Source: Cellvibrio zantedeschiae
GTDB taxonomy: Bacteria; Pseudomonadota; Gammaproteobacteria; Pseudomonadales; Cellvibrionaceae
Assembly: GCF_014652535.1 (NCBI RefSeq)
Contig: NZ_BMYZ01000001.1
Location: 1,736,001 to 1,800,000, forward strand
Reading direction: 5' to 3'
DNA: 64,000 bases
A program made the position numbers and the translations under genes. Shown here piece after piece: positions 9,579 through 19,382 of this stretch (positions are counted from its first letter, which is position 1; every line of letters begins with the position of its first letter). The notes under the pieces were generated by a model. That model was not told where the DNA came from, searched no databases, and worked only from the letters and a program-made list of their open reading frames with translations.

Positions 9579-10379
9579 CTAATCTTTTGAGTCATTATTT
9601 GTACGAATAGATTGTCTTTCTTTCACAAATGCATCGATCAAACGGCCAGAAATAGTTGAAGGGGGCGGAATTTTTGGCAGTTGATCATAGCGGTACCAAT
9701 AAGCAGCTACGATTTCTTGTTCATCTACGACTATGTCACCGCCCTCATAATCTGCGAAATATCCCAACATCAATTGCCCGGGAAATGGCCAGGGTTGGCT
9801 CGCCACATAACGAATATTGCTAACCCTAAGGCCCACTTCTTCCTTCACTTCTCGTTCAAGCGTTTGTTCGGGACTTTCTCCTACCTCGATAAAACCAGCA
9901 AGGCAGCTATATTTTTCTTCTTTGGAACGTACATGCCAAGCTAACAAGCATTCATCACCGCGCGTAACCAAGGTAATAATGCAAGGCGATAAACGGGGGT
10001 AAAAATCTATTTTGCAAGTTACACAGGTTTTTGCAAAATCTTGCGAATGTTGTTCTGTGGATTTACCGCACCTTCCGCAAAACTGGTGATCATAATGCCA
10101 CCGCAAAACCTGTAAAGCTCGACCGGCCGTTTGAAATTCGTCTTCAGATAAATACTCCAGTAAATTGCGCAAACTCAACCACTGAAATCCCGGTAGATCG
10201 ACCAGATTTATATCGATTACAAAAACGTTTTCGCCCAAGCTACTTTTTAAATCGTGTTTTACCAAGGGTTCCAAGTTTAAGCGAGCTATTTCAAACTGAC
10301 TTAAAAGCGCAATCGAACCACTGTCAGAACATAAAAATTTTTCGTCCGCAACGACATAATGCACACACTTTTCCTGCAC
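9579..10379 (-). CDS. nudC: NAD+ diphosphatase / NAD-RNA decapping hydrolase NudC
   Basis: Nudix hydrolase that cleaves NAD(H) and removes NAD caps from RNA. A zinc ribbon (Cys101, Cys104, Cys119, Cys122) precedes the Nudix box at residues 162-184 (GFIEVGESP... REVKEEVG), followed by SQPWPFP at 194-200, the motif that separates NADH pyrophosphatases from other Nudix enzymes. The start is GTG at 10379 with AAGGTG eight bases upstream, only a few bases after the stop of the ChpA-like gene, so the two are translationally close. Confidence 0.95.
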   Translation of the reverse strand: MQEKCVHYVVADEKFLCSDSGSIALLSQFEIARLNLEPLVKHDLKSSLGENVFVIDINLVDLPGFQWLSLRNLLEYLSEDEFQTAGRALQVLRWHYDHQFCGRCGKSTEQHSQDFAKTCVTCKIDFYPRLSPCIITLVTRGDECLLAWHVRSKEEKYSCLAGFIEVGESPEQTLEREVKEEVGLRVSNIRYVASQPWPFPGQLMLGYFADYEGGDIVVDEQEIVAAYWYRYDQLPKIPPPSTISGRLIDAFVKERQSIRTNNDSKD

Positions 10380-10384
10380 CGAAA

Positions 10385-12091
10385 TTACACCTTATAACCC
10401 AAAGCTTCCAAGCTTTCTTCAGCAATACGCAATACTTCGGTATCTGCTTTTTTGTCGACTTTTAAACTATCTAAATAATATTCGAGGCTAATAATGGCGT
10501 CTGCAAAGGTATCCATCATATGTTGGATAGCGGCTTGCTGTTCGTCTTCCATCAGGGATTCGTCAATAAATTTCATGCAACCCGCGATAACTTTAGCGGC
10601 GCGCGGTAGCCCCAATACAAACATACCACCGCGAACACTATCCAAAGTTGCTGAAATATTAGCGATATGGGCTTTATCGTAATTGGATTCAGAGAAAGCA
10701 CTTAATGCGCGCTTAACCATCGCCAAGCCAGATTCAACTTCGTCGATGACTAATTTTTCAGCTTCAGCAATTTGATTGTTCGCCATTACGTCATCGCGGG
10801 ACAGCGCATTAATTTGTGCGAGCTTTTCATCGGACAAATTAGTTTTACCTAAACCAGCGATAGTACTTTCCACATAAAGCAATGTATCTGCAACACCTAA
10901 TAAATCACTAGAGTTAACTGCTTCGCCTGTGGATTGCCAGCGTTGGATTTTTTCAATCTCTTGTTTAAGACTATTGCTCGGGGAAACCAATCCAACAATC
11001 GCTAAAATGTCAGCAATCTTTTTCAATGTATCTAATAATTCGGGAGACTCAGACAATAATTCCGCACCGCTTTGCGCCGCGCGCTCTAAAATATTTTTAG
11101 TGCTATGTAACTCATCAGTAAGTACAGCAGCCATGGAATTAATGGTGTTTACGCTAGGCCCTTTTAAGAATTCCATTTCGCGTGCAAGCTCTGCATCGCT
11201 ATAGGTTAAGGGTGGTAAGCCGTAAGCAGAGACAACAGCTTTAGTTTTTTCAGTTGTTGATTTTGATAAAGTCAACAAATACAGCAATTCTTTAATTAAA
11301 GCGGTATCGGGCTCGCGGTTAATAACTGCATTACCCTCGAATTGCAGACGTTTGATTTCACGATCCAAACTGCTTAATAACATTTTGCGACTTTTTGTAA
11401 TACGCAAATTCTCTTCGCAAACTGCGCTTAATGTCGCGTTAGCAAGCCACCATAAATTGCCCAAGGGGCTGATACCACAAACAGATTCCAAACGCTCAAG
11501 CGCGCGACACATAATTCCAAATGAGGGTTTAATTTGCGAGCCCTGCAAAACTTTTAACAAACCTGCTTGATACATATGACGCAAACGCCGCACTAATACC
11601 GGCAGATTTTCTTGCGTTGGTGCAGATTGACTTGTCGCTGTACGAGTAACTTTTAAGGGTTCAAACGCGAAATAATAACTTTCAGGCAGCAAGGGCGCAC
11701 GGCGTGCCTGGCGCAATTCGTTAATATGAGGAATTAGCAACAAAGCCATACTACGTGATGTTTGCAAACAAAATTCCAAGTAGCGCGGCAGCATGAAAAA
11801 CGCTGAGGTCAACAAATCCAAACGCTTGTCGGTTGTAGGATCGTCGCCGAGAGTAATGTCGTTAATATGCTCCAGTAGCTCGTCAGCTAAGAGATCCACA
11901 CCTTTTAGCTGAATCAAACTCAAGGTGCCGCGAATTTGCCTGACACCCTCAATGCAATTTTGAAGTAATTCGCCGTTGGTTCTATCACTTGCAAACTGCT
12001 CAAGACGCAGGGCTGACTGCTCAATCGTTGCCAGCAACTCATCATGTACCATTTTTAACGAGGCAATATTAAAAGCTTCATTGACACTCAT
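10385..12091 (-). CDS. orphan ChpA/PilL N-terminal-like protein with degenerate Hpt modules
   Basis: Alpha-helical cytoplasmic protein of 568 aa. Residues 10-140 resemble the N-terminal histidine-phosphotransfer region of pseudomonad ChpA (the pattern of RGTLSLIQLKG, MLPRYLEF and PHINELRQARR). A middle segment (LVRRLRHMYQAGLLKVLQG) and the end (DAIISLEYYLDSL) also match ChpA. The position of the phospho-histidine holds Arg51 (VRQIRG). There is no CheA kinase, CheW or receiver domain. It may act as a scaffold or phosphotransfer decoy for a Chp/Pil system elsewhere; that is inference. It is followed by nudC within 6 bases. Confidence 0.65.
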   Translation of the reverse strand: MSVNEAFNIASLKMVHDELLATIEQSALRLEQFASDRTNGELLQNCIEGVRQIRGTLSLIQLKGVDLLADELLEHINDITLGDDPTTDKRLDLLTSAFFMLPRYLEFCLQTSRSMALLLIPHINELRQARRAPLLPESYYFAFEPLKVTRTATSQSAPTQENLPVLVRRLRHMYQAGLLKVLQGSQIKPSFGIMCRALERLESVCGISPLGNLWWLANATLSAVCEENLRITKSRKMLLSSLDREIKRLQFEGNAVINREPDTALIKELLYLLTLSKSTTEKTKAVVSAYGLPPLTYSDAELAREMEFLKGPSVNTINSMAAVLTDELHSTKNILERAAQSGAELLSESPELLDTLKKIADILAIVGLVSPSNSLKQEIEKIQRWQSTGEAVNSSDLLGVADTLLYVESTIAGLGKTNLSDEKLAQINALSRDDVMANNQIAEAEKLVIDEVESGLAMVKRALSAFSESNYDKAHIANISATLDSVRGGMFVLGLPRAAKVIAGCMKFIDESLMEDEQQAAIQHMMDTFADAIISLEYYLDSLKVDKKADTEVLRIAEESLEALGYKV

Positions 12092-12219
12092 GCATTGAAT
12101 CCTAGTTTTAATGTTATTTTTGACTCTATCTCACTTGTGGAGATTTTGCCTGATATTTATGGGTTGTAATGGAAGAATGCTAATGGTTTCTCAAATACCC
12201 GTCTATACGTGGAGTGATC

Positions 12220-12957
12220 CTAGACTTGAGCCTCAGCAACAACCTCTTTCAACCAAATGCAGTTGCCCGCGCTACTTTTGTTGATGCTTGCCAGTTTATC
12301 TTGATGAGCATCCAATTCCGACTCCTTGGCTACAAGCACTGGTAGCGGCCTGCGAGTGGAAGGCAGGCGCCTGATTTCATTTCCGGAGCTGCTGGAATCT
12401 TTGTTGTTCGATTGATTACCGCCGAGCGATAAGGCGGTTTGGCCACCCGTCATTAGCAAATAAACATCAGCCAAAATCTCGGCGTCGAGCAAAGCGCCAT
12501 GGAGATCGCGCTGGGAGTTGTCTACGCCGTAGCGTTTACAGAGCGCATCCAGATTGTTCTTTTGGCCGGGGTGTTTAGCACGCGCAAGCAAAAGGCTGTC
12601 GATAACAGACCTATTGGTTTCAATAGTCGCTGGACGGGGAATCAGGCGCGCAAATTCGGCATTAATAAAGCCAATATCAAACGCCGCGTTGTGAATGATC
12701 AAATCGGCCTCGCCCACGAATGCCAGGAATTCATCGGCTATCTGCGCAAATTTTGGCTTATCGGCCAGCATTTCATTGCTAATGCCATGCACCTGGAACG
12801 CGCCTGCATCGACTTCGCGCTCAGGGTTGATGTATTGATGGTAGTGGCGACCAGTCAGGCGACGGTTAAAGAGTTCGACGCAACCTATTTCAATAATGCG
12901 GTGACCTTGTGATGTTTCAAGACCAGTGGTTTCGGTATCCAGAACGATTTGACGCAT
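12220..12957 (-). CDS. dnaQ: DNA polymerase III epsilon subunit (3'-5' proofreading exonuclease)
   Basis: Proofreading subunit of the replicative polymerase. DEDDh exonuclease: Asp7 and Glu9 in LDTETTGLE, Asp94 in HNAAFDIGF, His153 and Asp158 in HGALLDAE. After the nuclease domain, QTALSL at 173-178 aligns with the E. coli beta-clamp binding motif, and the C-terminal tail that binds the alpha subunit ends with NCIWLKEV. Same strand as rnhA and 25 bases after it, as in pseudomonads; in E. coli the two genes are divergent. Confidence 0.96.
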   Translation of the reverse strand: MRQIVLDTETTGLETSQGHRIIEIGCVELFNRRLTGRHYHQYINPEREVDAGAFQVHGISNEMLADKPKFAQIADEFLAFVGEADLIIHNAAFDIGFINAEFARLIPRPATIETNRSVIDSLLLARAKHPGQKNNLDALCKRYGVDNSQRDLHGALLDAEILADVYLLMTGGQTALSLGGNQSNNKDSSSSGNEIRRLPSTRRPLPVLVAKESELDAHQDKLASINKSSAGNCIWLKEVVAEAQV

Positions 12958-12982
12958 GTATTTCTCGTTTTTATAAAATGAT

Positions 12983-13417
12983 TTAGCTTAATTCTTCGAT
13001 GCCACGGTTGGCGAGGCTATCTGCAATTTCGTTTTCGCGATGCCCTGTGTGCCCCCGCACCCAACGCCACTCTACTTCATGCCGCTGGGTTTGTTCATCC
13101 AAACGCTGCCATAGATCGGCATTTTTAACCGGTTGTTTGGCAGCCGTTTTCCAACCGTTGCGCTTCCAACCGGCGATCCACTCAGTCACACCTTTCAAAA
13201 CGTATTGCGAATCGGTGGTTAACAATACCGCACATGGTTCTTTTAAGGCACTCAAGCCCTCAATAGCAGCCATCAGCTCCATGCGATTATTGGTTGTTTC
13301 TGCTTCGCCGCCGTAGAGGGACTTTTCAACTCCACCATAGCGCAGTAGCGCCCCCCAACCGCCTGGGCCGGGGTTACCTTTGCAGGCTCCATCTGTAAAT
13401 AATTCTATTTTTTTCAA
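12983..13417 (-). CDS. rnhA: ribonuclease HI
   Basis: Degrades RNA in RNA-DNA hybrids. All four catalytic acids are visible: Asp9 ([14 protein letters not shown]), Glu47 (NRMELMAA), Asp69 (TTDSQYV) and Asp133 (NEIADSLA). Length 144 aa is typical. The start is TTG at 13417: the codon immediately upstream in frame is TGA, and no downstream ATG would keep the first beta strand, so this rare start is essentially forced. It lies between a methyltransferase gene and dnaQ on one strand. Confidence 0.96.
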   Translation of the reverse strand: MKKIELFTDGACKGNPGPGGWGALLRYGGVEKSLYGGEAETTNNRMELMAAIEGLSALKEPCAVLLTTDSQYVLKGVTEWIAGWKRNGWKTAAKQPVKNADLWQRLDEQTQRHEVEWRWVRGHTGHRENEIADSLANRGIEELS

Positions 13418-13440
13418 TCAGCTATCTCATTTATATACAG

Positions 13441-14280
13441 TTACTTCTTAACATTATATTGTGCTTGTGGTTGTTTTCCGCGGGTTGCTCTGCCGAGAAT
13501 CTTTGTCACACCCCAACCACGCAAACCGGCGTAACCCTGCCATTGGGGCTTAAGCGGGGTCACGGCCAAACTGTCTTTTCGGGCGACTATTAAATAGAAG
13601 CCACCACCAGGAAGACCCAGCCTTTTACCCCAGCGCTCCATCCATTGCAAATATTTGGTGATTCCAGGTTTATGACAAGGGGGGCAGTAAAAACTTTGCT
13701 TTACGACTATGGGCTCGAAATCCAGTATCGCCAGCCAATCTAAAACCCTGCCCAACCGTAAGGATTGATGACGCCACTGCGGCGCATGGCTAAAAAAACG
13801 TACCAACCAGCGCCACGCACCAAACAAACTCCATGGATTGAACCCGATTACGACCAGATGGCCCTGCGAAATTAATGCGCTGGCAGCTTCGCGCAAAACC
13901 TGATGGGGTTTCTGGCTGTAGTCCAACACATGGTGCAAAAGTACAAGATCAATCGAATTGGCAGGCAAAGGTAAATGCGTAAAATCCGCCACGCCAGTCA
14001 CAATTGGCTGTTCTGAGGCTTGCGGGTAAAGTGCAAAACGGTGAGATATACGGCTAGCCTGGGTTAAATCCAGATGCTGGGCGACGCTGAGCTGGAGCAA
14101 ATGATAGCCGAACAAATCACGCAACTCGTTATCGATACAAGCCTGTTCGTTATCGACGAGTAACTGCCCGAGCGGTGATGCAAACCATTCGCTCAAGGGC
14201 CGCAAGGCGCTGCGCAAGGGCAATACACCAAAGCGTTTGCGCCACTGGCGACGAACCCCTGTTATAAACCTGTTTGGCAT
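13441..14280 (-). CDS. class I SAM-dependent methyltransferase-like protein
   Basis: 279 aa protein with a Methyltransf_11-like core: LPLPANSIDLVLLHHVLDY followed by PHQVLREAASAL and LVVIGFNPWSLFG are the motif II/III regions. The glycine-rich motif I normally found before these is not obvious. Pseudomonads have a homologue at the same place, divergent from gloB and next to rnhA. The substrate is unknown. It starts at ATG 14280, divergent from gloB across about 130 bases. Confidence 0.8.
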   Translation of the reverse strand: MPNRFITGVRRQWRKRFGVLPLRSALRPLSEWFASPLGQLLVDNEQACIDNELRDLFGYHLLQLSVAQHLDLTQASRISHRFALYPQASEQPIVTGVADFTHLPLPANSIDLVLLHHVLDYSQKPHQVLREAASALISQGHLVVIGFNPWSLFGAWRWLVRFFSHAPQWRHQSLRLGRVLDWLAILDFEPIVVKQSFYCPPCHKPGITKYLQWMERWGKRLGLPGGGFYLIVARKDSLAVTPLKPQWQGYAGLRGWGVTKILGRATRGKQPQAQYNVKK

Positions 14281-14409
14281 ACAGCTACTCGCAAATCACA
14301 TCTAACAAAATTTATCCCAACTTATATCGGCTTTTATCCCGGTGTGGCAACCAAGGGCTGATATTATGGACTAATACAGCACATTCCATTTTTGCATCAT
14401 TGGGGCATT

Positions 14410-15192
14410 ATGCTTCACATTCACACAATTCCGGCTTTCACGGATAATTATTTTTGGTTACTCCAGCCTGACATAGGCTCGCCGGATACCTATATCGTCG
14501 ATCCGGGAGCTGCACAGCCAGTTTACGATTACCTGACCAAGCATAAATTGACCTTGCAAGGCATACTCTTAACGCATCATCATCACGACCATATCGACGG
14601 CGCTGCTGAGCTTGCCGAGAGCTTCAAAATACTCATTTATGGGCCTGATTCAAAACGCATTCCACAGGTTACACAGCATTTATACGAAGGCAACAGACTT
14701 CAACTGGGCAATATCTCGGCCGAGATAATGGAGATACCAGGCCACACTCTTGATCATATCGCCTACTTAATAAACACCCCAGACAGTTCACCTCTACTTT
14801 TCAGTGGCGATACTTTGTTTGCGGTGGGTTGCGGACGCTTGTTTGACGGAACAGCACCACTGCTTCACCAAGCGCTTCAGAGAATCGCTGCCCTGCCAGA
14901 CGATACGCTCGTATTCTGTGGCCACGAATACACACTTGCCAATATCCGTTTTGCACTGACTATTGAGCCAGACAACACTGACCTCAAGTCCAGACAAGAA
15001 ATTGAAATCCAAAAACGCGAACGTGGAGTCCCGACCCTGCCGACGCTATTGGACTTGGAACGACGAACCAATCCGTTTTTGCGTTGTCACTTAAATTCGG
15101 TTCGCACCTCCGTTGAACGGCTTAGCAACCAGACTTTGACGACAGATGCCGAAATTTTCGCCAGTTTGAGACTTCTTAAAGATCGCTTCTGA
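14410..15192 (+). CDS. gloB: hydroxyacylglutathione hydrolase (glyoxalase II)
   Basis: Hydrolyses S-lactoylglutathione to lactate and glutathione, the second step of methylglyoxal detoxification. The metallo-beta-lactamase fold has THHHHDH with ligands His56, His58, Asp60 and His61, then PGHTLDH, SGDTLF, GCGRLFDGT and FCGHEYT, all in glyoxalase II order. The ATG at 14410 matches the E. coli N terminus (SIPAFDDNY) and has GGGG a few bases upstream; an in-frame TTG at 14392 is less likely. Divergent from the methyltransferase gene. Confidence 0.96.
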   Translation: MLHIHTIPAFTDNYFWLLQPDIGSPDTYIVDPGAAQPVYDYLTKHKLTLQGILLTHHHHDHIDGAAELAESFKILIYGPDSKRIPQVTQHLYEGNRLQLGNISAEIMEIPGHTLDHIAYLINTPDSSPLLFSGDTLFAVGCGRLFDGTAPLLHQALQRIAALPDDTLVFCGHEYTLANIRFALTIEPDNTDLKSRQEIEIQKRERGVPTLPTLLDLERRTNPFLRCHLNSVRTSVERLSNQTLTTDAEIFASLRLLKDRF

Positions 15193-15325
15193 GAACTCGA
15201 ACAGCTAGTCGGGTTGACCCATTCTGGCGCAATCCCTAGACTTGGCGTTTCGCAATGCTTTGTCAGATCAACTTTCGCACAATCAAGGAGGGGCGCAAGT
15301 AATCACCAATAAGAAACGTGACTCT

Positions 15326-16879
15326 ATGAATTTCATAAATCGCCCGTTATTAACGATGGTATCTGTGACCGCCTTGATGGTTGGTTGTGACAGCTTGCAT
15401 TTGAAACCCACTCCCAAATCAACCGCAAATCCCACCGCCGAAGCAGCGCAACACCCAATTACCGTTACAACGACAACTCCTGAAGAGCGCACTTATGAAA
15501 CTGTTTGGGAGCGTATACGCGCCGGCTATAGCCTACCCCAAACATCTAATAATGCTGTTGATTCGCAAATTCGTTTTTACACCAGCAATAAAGCCTACTT
15601 CTACAAAATTACCCAACAAAGCGAACCATTCCTGCATTACGTTGCGAGTGAAATGCAAGCGAATGGAATGCCAATGGAGCTGGCGTTACTACCTTTTATT
15701 GAAAGCTCTTACAATCCAACGGCCATGTCACCCAACAATGCGGGCATGTGGCAATTTGGAGCAGCCACGGGGCGCAACTTTGGGCTCAAACAAAACAATT
15801 GGTACGATGGCCGCAAAGATGTTGTTGCCTCCACTGATGCAGCCATACGTTTACTAAAAAAACTTTACGCAAAATTTGATAACGACTGGCTGCTCGCTGT
15901 CGCTGCTTACAATGCAGGCGATGGTGCAATCCAGCAAGCCGTTGATAAAAATCGCCGCGCGGGTAAACCAACTGATTTTTGGTCGCTGCCGCTCAATAAA
16001 ACCACCCAAGGTTATATCCCACAATTATTGGCGCTCTCAAGAATTGTGGCTGATCCAAATGTTTACGACTTTAAACTCTACCCAATTGCCGATGTGCCCT
16101 ACTTCGTAAAAATAAATGTGGATTCGCAAATTAACCTTGCGGACGCTGCGCAAAATAGTTCACTCGACGTATCACTTTTAAAAAAATTAAATTCTGGCTA
16201 CAAGGGTTGGTTAACAGATCCCACAGAGCCTCGCCATGTATTAGTGCCAGTAGATGCTGCAGCAACATTTAAATTACAGCTGGATGCATTACCCAAAGTA
16301 GCAAGTACAAAATGGCAGGAACATGTGGTGAAGAAAGGCGATAATTTGGATAGCATCGCAAAAAGATACGGCGCTAATAGCGCTCAAATTAAATCAGTAA
16401 ATAATATTAAGGGTAATAATGTAGCTGTTGGCCAGCACTTACAAATTCCTTTATCCCCCACATCATCCTCTGCCGACAATAATTCCGCATTGGTAATTGC
16501 AGAACAAACGCCACCTAAGCAAATAGAAAGAACCGGTTACTATGTCGTAAAATCAGGCGAAAATTTATGGTCCATTGCAAAAGCACAAAATCTTTCGGTG
16601 GACAGGCTCGCCCAATTAAATAATTTAACCAGTAAAACTACTTTAAAACCTGGTCAAAAATTAGTTGTTATCGATCAATCTATTGCCAAAAATTCCGCCG
16701 ATTCATCCAGGGATTCACGCAAACTTAACTACACCATAAAATCCGGCGACACCCTCGGAAAGATTGCTGCAAAGTATGACGTTAGCGTCAAACAAATTAT
16801 GCAGTGGAATAAAATCAAAGACGAAACCAGTATTCGCCCAAATCAGGAATTGATTGTGCTGGTGGACGCAAAGAATTAA
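15326..16879 (+). CDS. mltD: membrane-bound lytic murein transglycosylase D, lipoprotein with three LysM domains
   Basis: Outer-membrane lipoprotein that cleaves peptidoglycan glycan strands to 1,6-anhydro products. A signal peptide ends in the lipobox LMVGC (residues 20-24). The SLT domain carries catalytic Glu126 in FIESSYNP, followed by AGMWQFGAATG and AVAAYNAG. Three LysM repeats follow (starting near HVVKKGDNLDSIA, YVVKSGENLWSIA and YTIKSGDTLGKIA). The ATG at 15326 is chosen for the signal peptide although its own ribosome site is weak; a strong AAGGAGG lies 34 bases farther upstream. Its 3' end converges with the ABC transporter block. Confidence 0.93.
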   Translation: MNFINRPLLTMVSVTALMVGCDSLHLKPTPKSTANPTAEAAQHPITVTTTTPEERTYETVWERIRAGYSLPQTSNNAVDSQIRFYTSNKAYFYKITQQSEPFLHYVASEMQANGMPMELALLPFIESSYNPTAMSPNNAGMWQFGAATGRNFGLKQNNWYDGRKDVVASTDAAIRLLKKLYAKFDNDWLLAVAAYNAGDGAIQQAVDKNRRAGKPTDFWSLPLNKTTQGYIPQLLALSRIVADPNVYDFKLYPIADVPYFVKINVDSQINLADAAQNSSLDVSLLKKLNSGYKGWLTDPTEPRHVLVPVDAAATFKLQLDALPKVASTKWQEHVVKKGDNLDSIAKRYGANSAQIKSVNNIKGNNVAVGQHLQIPLSPTSSSADNNSALVIAEQTPPKQIERTGYYVVKSGENLWSIAKAQNLSVDRLAQLNNLTSKTTLKPGQKLVVIDQSIAKNSADSSRDSRKLNYTIKSGDTLGKIAAKYDVSVKQIMQWNKIKDETSIRPNQELIVLVDAKN

Positions 16880-16894
16880 ATAAAGGGTTAATTT

Positions 16895-18493
16895 TTATAG
16901 CTTGGGTATAGCAGCCAATAATTGCTGCGTATAGGATTCTTTCGGCGCAGAAAACAGCGCCTCGGTTTCCCCTTCTTCAATCACTCTTCCGTTTTGCATC
17001 ACCAATACACGATCGCACAAATAACGCACAACCGACATATCGTGTGAAATAAATAACATGGTGAGTTGATGTTTTTGCGTAAGCTCTAACAGGAGCTTAA
17101 GAATTTGCGCACGAATAGTCACATCGAGAGCTGATACTGGCTCGTCAGCAATAATTAATTTTGGCTTCAACGCAATCGCACGGGCAATTGCAATGCGCTG
17201 GCGCTGCCCACCGGAAAACTCATGCGGATATTTGCGAATAAACCGCCGATCCAAACCCACATCATCCATTAATTGATTAACCAGCTCCAGAACCGTTTTT
17301 TTCGTAGCTAAACCATGCACTAATAAAGGTTCGGCCAAGGTATCAAACACAGTCATGCGCGGATTTAACGAAGCATAGGGATCCTGGAATATCATCTGAA
17401 AATGGCGGCGAGAATTTTTCAAATCCGATTCCGACAATCGCAACAGATCTTTTCCTTCCAGTAACACTTCTCCTGAATGCGCTTCCACCAAACGCATAAT
17501 AGTTCGGCCTAGAGTCGATTTACCCGAACCCGACTCACCTACAACACCCAGAATTTCACCGCGATAGATTGTTAAACTAATATCATCAACCGCTTTTTGG
17601 GTATTGATTAAATGCTTTATGAATAAGCCACCAAATTGCGGAAACCAGGTTTTTAATTGTTTGACTTCCAAAAATGGAGGCTTGGCTTTATCGGCCAAAC
17701 TAGGTGTAGGTTTTGCGGTTGTTAATACAGCACGCAACAATTTTTGTGTGTATGGCTGGGTAGGCCTGTTGAAAATATCTTCCGTTTTCCCCTGTTCTAC
17801 TAATTTTCCTTTTTCCATAACCAATATATGGTCGGCCATTTGTGCAGCCACACCCAGATCATGAGTAATAAAAATAACGGCCAGTTTACGATTAACCTGA
17901 AGTTGCTTTATCAACTTAAGTATTTGCGCTTGAACACTAACATCTAATGCAGTTGTTGGCTCATCAGCTATTAATAATTCTGGTTCAGCAATTAACGCCA
18001 TGGCAATCATGACACGTTGACGCATACCGCCGGAAAATTGATGCGGATATTGATCAATACGAGTTTCAGCATCTCGGATTCCAACTTCATTCAATGCATC
18101 AATTGCACGTTGACGTGCTGCTTTTTTGGAAATCTTATGATGTTGCAAAACCGATTCAACGAGTTGATCTGAAATTCGCATGTAAGGATTTAGCGAAGTC
18201 ATGGGATCTTGAAAGATCATGCTTATTTTATGGCCGCGGATTTTGCGCAATTCAGCTTCGCTCATGCGCAATAAATCTTGCCCCGAAAACATGGCCGAAC
18301 CACTTTCAATTTTGCCTGGCGGCATGGGAAGTAGGCCAAGCAAGCTATAACAAGCAACTGATTTTCCTGAACCAGACTCTCCTACAATTCCTAAAACTTC
18401 GCCAGCATTAAGCTTAAAACTTAAATTCTCAACTGCGACACTGGCGCCATCACGAGTATTAAAAACGATACGTAAATTTTCTACATGCAACAT
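16895..18493 (-). CDS. oligopeptide ABC transporter, fused double ATPase (OppD-OppF type)
   Basis: Energises the oppBC permease. Two complete ATPase halves in one 532 aa chain: first Walker A GESGSGKS at residues 38-45 with signature FSGGMRQR and LLIADEPTTALD; second GESGSGKS in the latter half with FSGGQRQR and LIIADEPVSALD. The C-terminal oligopeptide-type extension of each half is present, so this is a DppD-DppF/YejF-like fusion. The start ATG at 18493 has GGAG seven bases upstream. It ends 15 bases from the convergent mltD and is last in the oppA-B-C-DF order. Confidence 0.93.
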   Translation of the reverse strand: MLHVENLRIVFNTRDGASVAVENLSFKLNAGEVLGIVGESGSGKSVACYSLLGLLPMPPGKIESGSAMFSGQDLLRMSEAELRKIRGHKISMIFQDPMTSLNPYMRISDQLVESVLQHHKISKKAARQRAIDALNEVGIRDAETRIDQYPHQFSGGMRQRVMIAMALIAEPELLIADEPTTALDVSVQAQILKLIKQLQVNRKLAVIFITHDLGVAAQMADHILVMEKGKLVEQGKTEDIFNRPTQPYTQKLLRAVLTTAKPTPSLADKAKPPFLEVKQLKTWFPQFGGLFIKHLINTQKAVDDISLTIYRGEILGVVGESGSGKSTLGRTIMRLVEAHSGEVLLEGKDLLRLSESDLKNSRRHFQMIFQDPYASLNPRMTVFDTLAEPLLVHGLATKKTVLELVNQLMDDVGLDRRFIRKYPHEFSGGQRQRIAIARAIALKPKLIIADEPVSALDVTIRAQILKLLLELTQKHQLTMLFISHDMSVVRYLCDRVLVMQNGRVIEEGETEALFSAPKESYTQQLLAAIPKL

Positions 18494-18508
18494 GGGAGGT
18501 CTCCAGAT

Positions 18509-19381
18509 TTAGTCTTTCGACGTTCGTGGGTCCAAAGCATCTCGCAAACCATCACCTAAAAAATTTAGCGAAAATAAAGTAATGGATAACGCCAAACCAG
18601 GGAAAATTAATAACCATGGAAATTCTTCCATGACCTCCACACCACTGGAAATTAACGAACCCCAAGAGCTTTCCGGAGGCTGAATGCCCAAACCGAGAAA
18701 ACTTAAAAATGATTCCAACAAAATAACGCCGGGAATCGTAAGCGTTGTATAAACAATAATGGGACCCAGAACATTGGGAATTAAATGACGCGTAATAATT
18801 TGCCAAGGCGACAAACCCATTGTCACCGCCGCTTCAACAAACTCTTGTTGTTTGATGTTCAACACCTGGCCGCGCACAATACGCGCCATGGTCAGCCACT
18901 CTACAGCACCTATAGCTAAAAACAGCAAGAGCATGCTGCTACCAAATATAACCGTAAGCAAAATAATAAAAATCGTAAAAGGCAAAGCGAAAATGGTATC
19001 TACAATACGCATCATTATCGCATCAACACGTCCACCCAAAAATCCCGCTGTTGCGCCCCAGAACACGCCTATCAAAAGTGCAACGGCGGTCGCAACAAAT
19101 CCAACCATAAGTGAAACCCGGCTACCGTACATAATACGCGTTAGTTGATCGCGCCCCAATGTATCCGTACCTAGCCAGTGATAAGTAGATGGTGGTGTTG
19201 CCCCTAATTCCAAATTTTGTCCGTCATAGGTATAAGGCGCGATAAGGGGTGTTAACAAAGCCAAGGAAATAAAAAAAACTAACACGCACAAACCCATGAT
19301 CGCCATTTTGTTTTTACGTAAACGCAAATAAGCATCTCGACCAAGTGATGTACCGCGCTCTATGTTGATTGCATTATTCAT
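18509..19381 (-). CDS. oppC: oligopeptide ABC transporter permease OppC
   Basis: Inner-membrane permease subunit, 290 aa with six predicted helices. The N-terminal cytoplasmic stretch and the helix KMAIMGLCVLVFFISLALL are typical of OppC/DppC. The ATP-coupling EAA-type loop EAAVTMGLSPWQIITRHLIP is present. I use the ATG at 19381, one base after the oppB stop, with the G-rich end of oppB acting as ribosome site; an in-frame TTG at 19396 would overlap oppB. Peptide import with OppB. Confidence 0.93.
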   Translation of the reverse strand: MNNAINIERGTSLGRDAYLRLRKNKMAIMGLCVLVFFISLALLTPLIAPYTYDGQNLELGATPPSTYHWLGTDTLGRDQLTRIMYGSRVSLMVGFVATAVALLIGVFWGATAGFLGGRVDAIMMRIVDTIFALPFTIFIILLTVIFGSSMLLLFLAIGAVEWLTMARIVRGQVLNIKQQEFVEAAVTMGLSPWQIITRHLIPNVLGPIIVYTTLTIPGVILLESFLSFLGLGIQPPESSWGSLISSGVEVMEEFPWLLIFPGLALSITLFSLNFLGDGLRDALDPRTSKD

Positions 19382-19382
19382 G

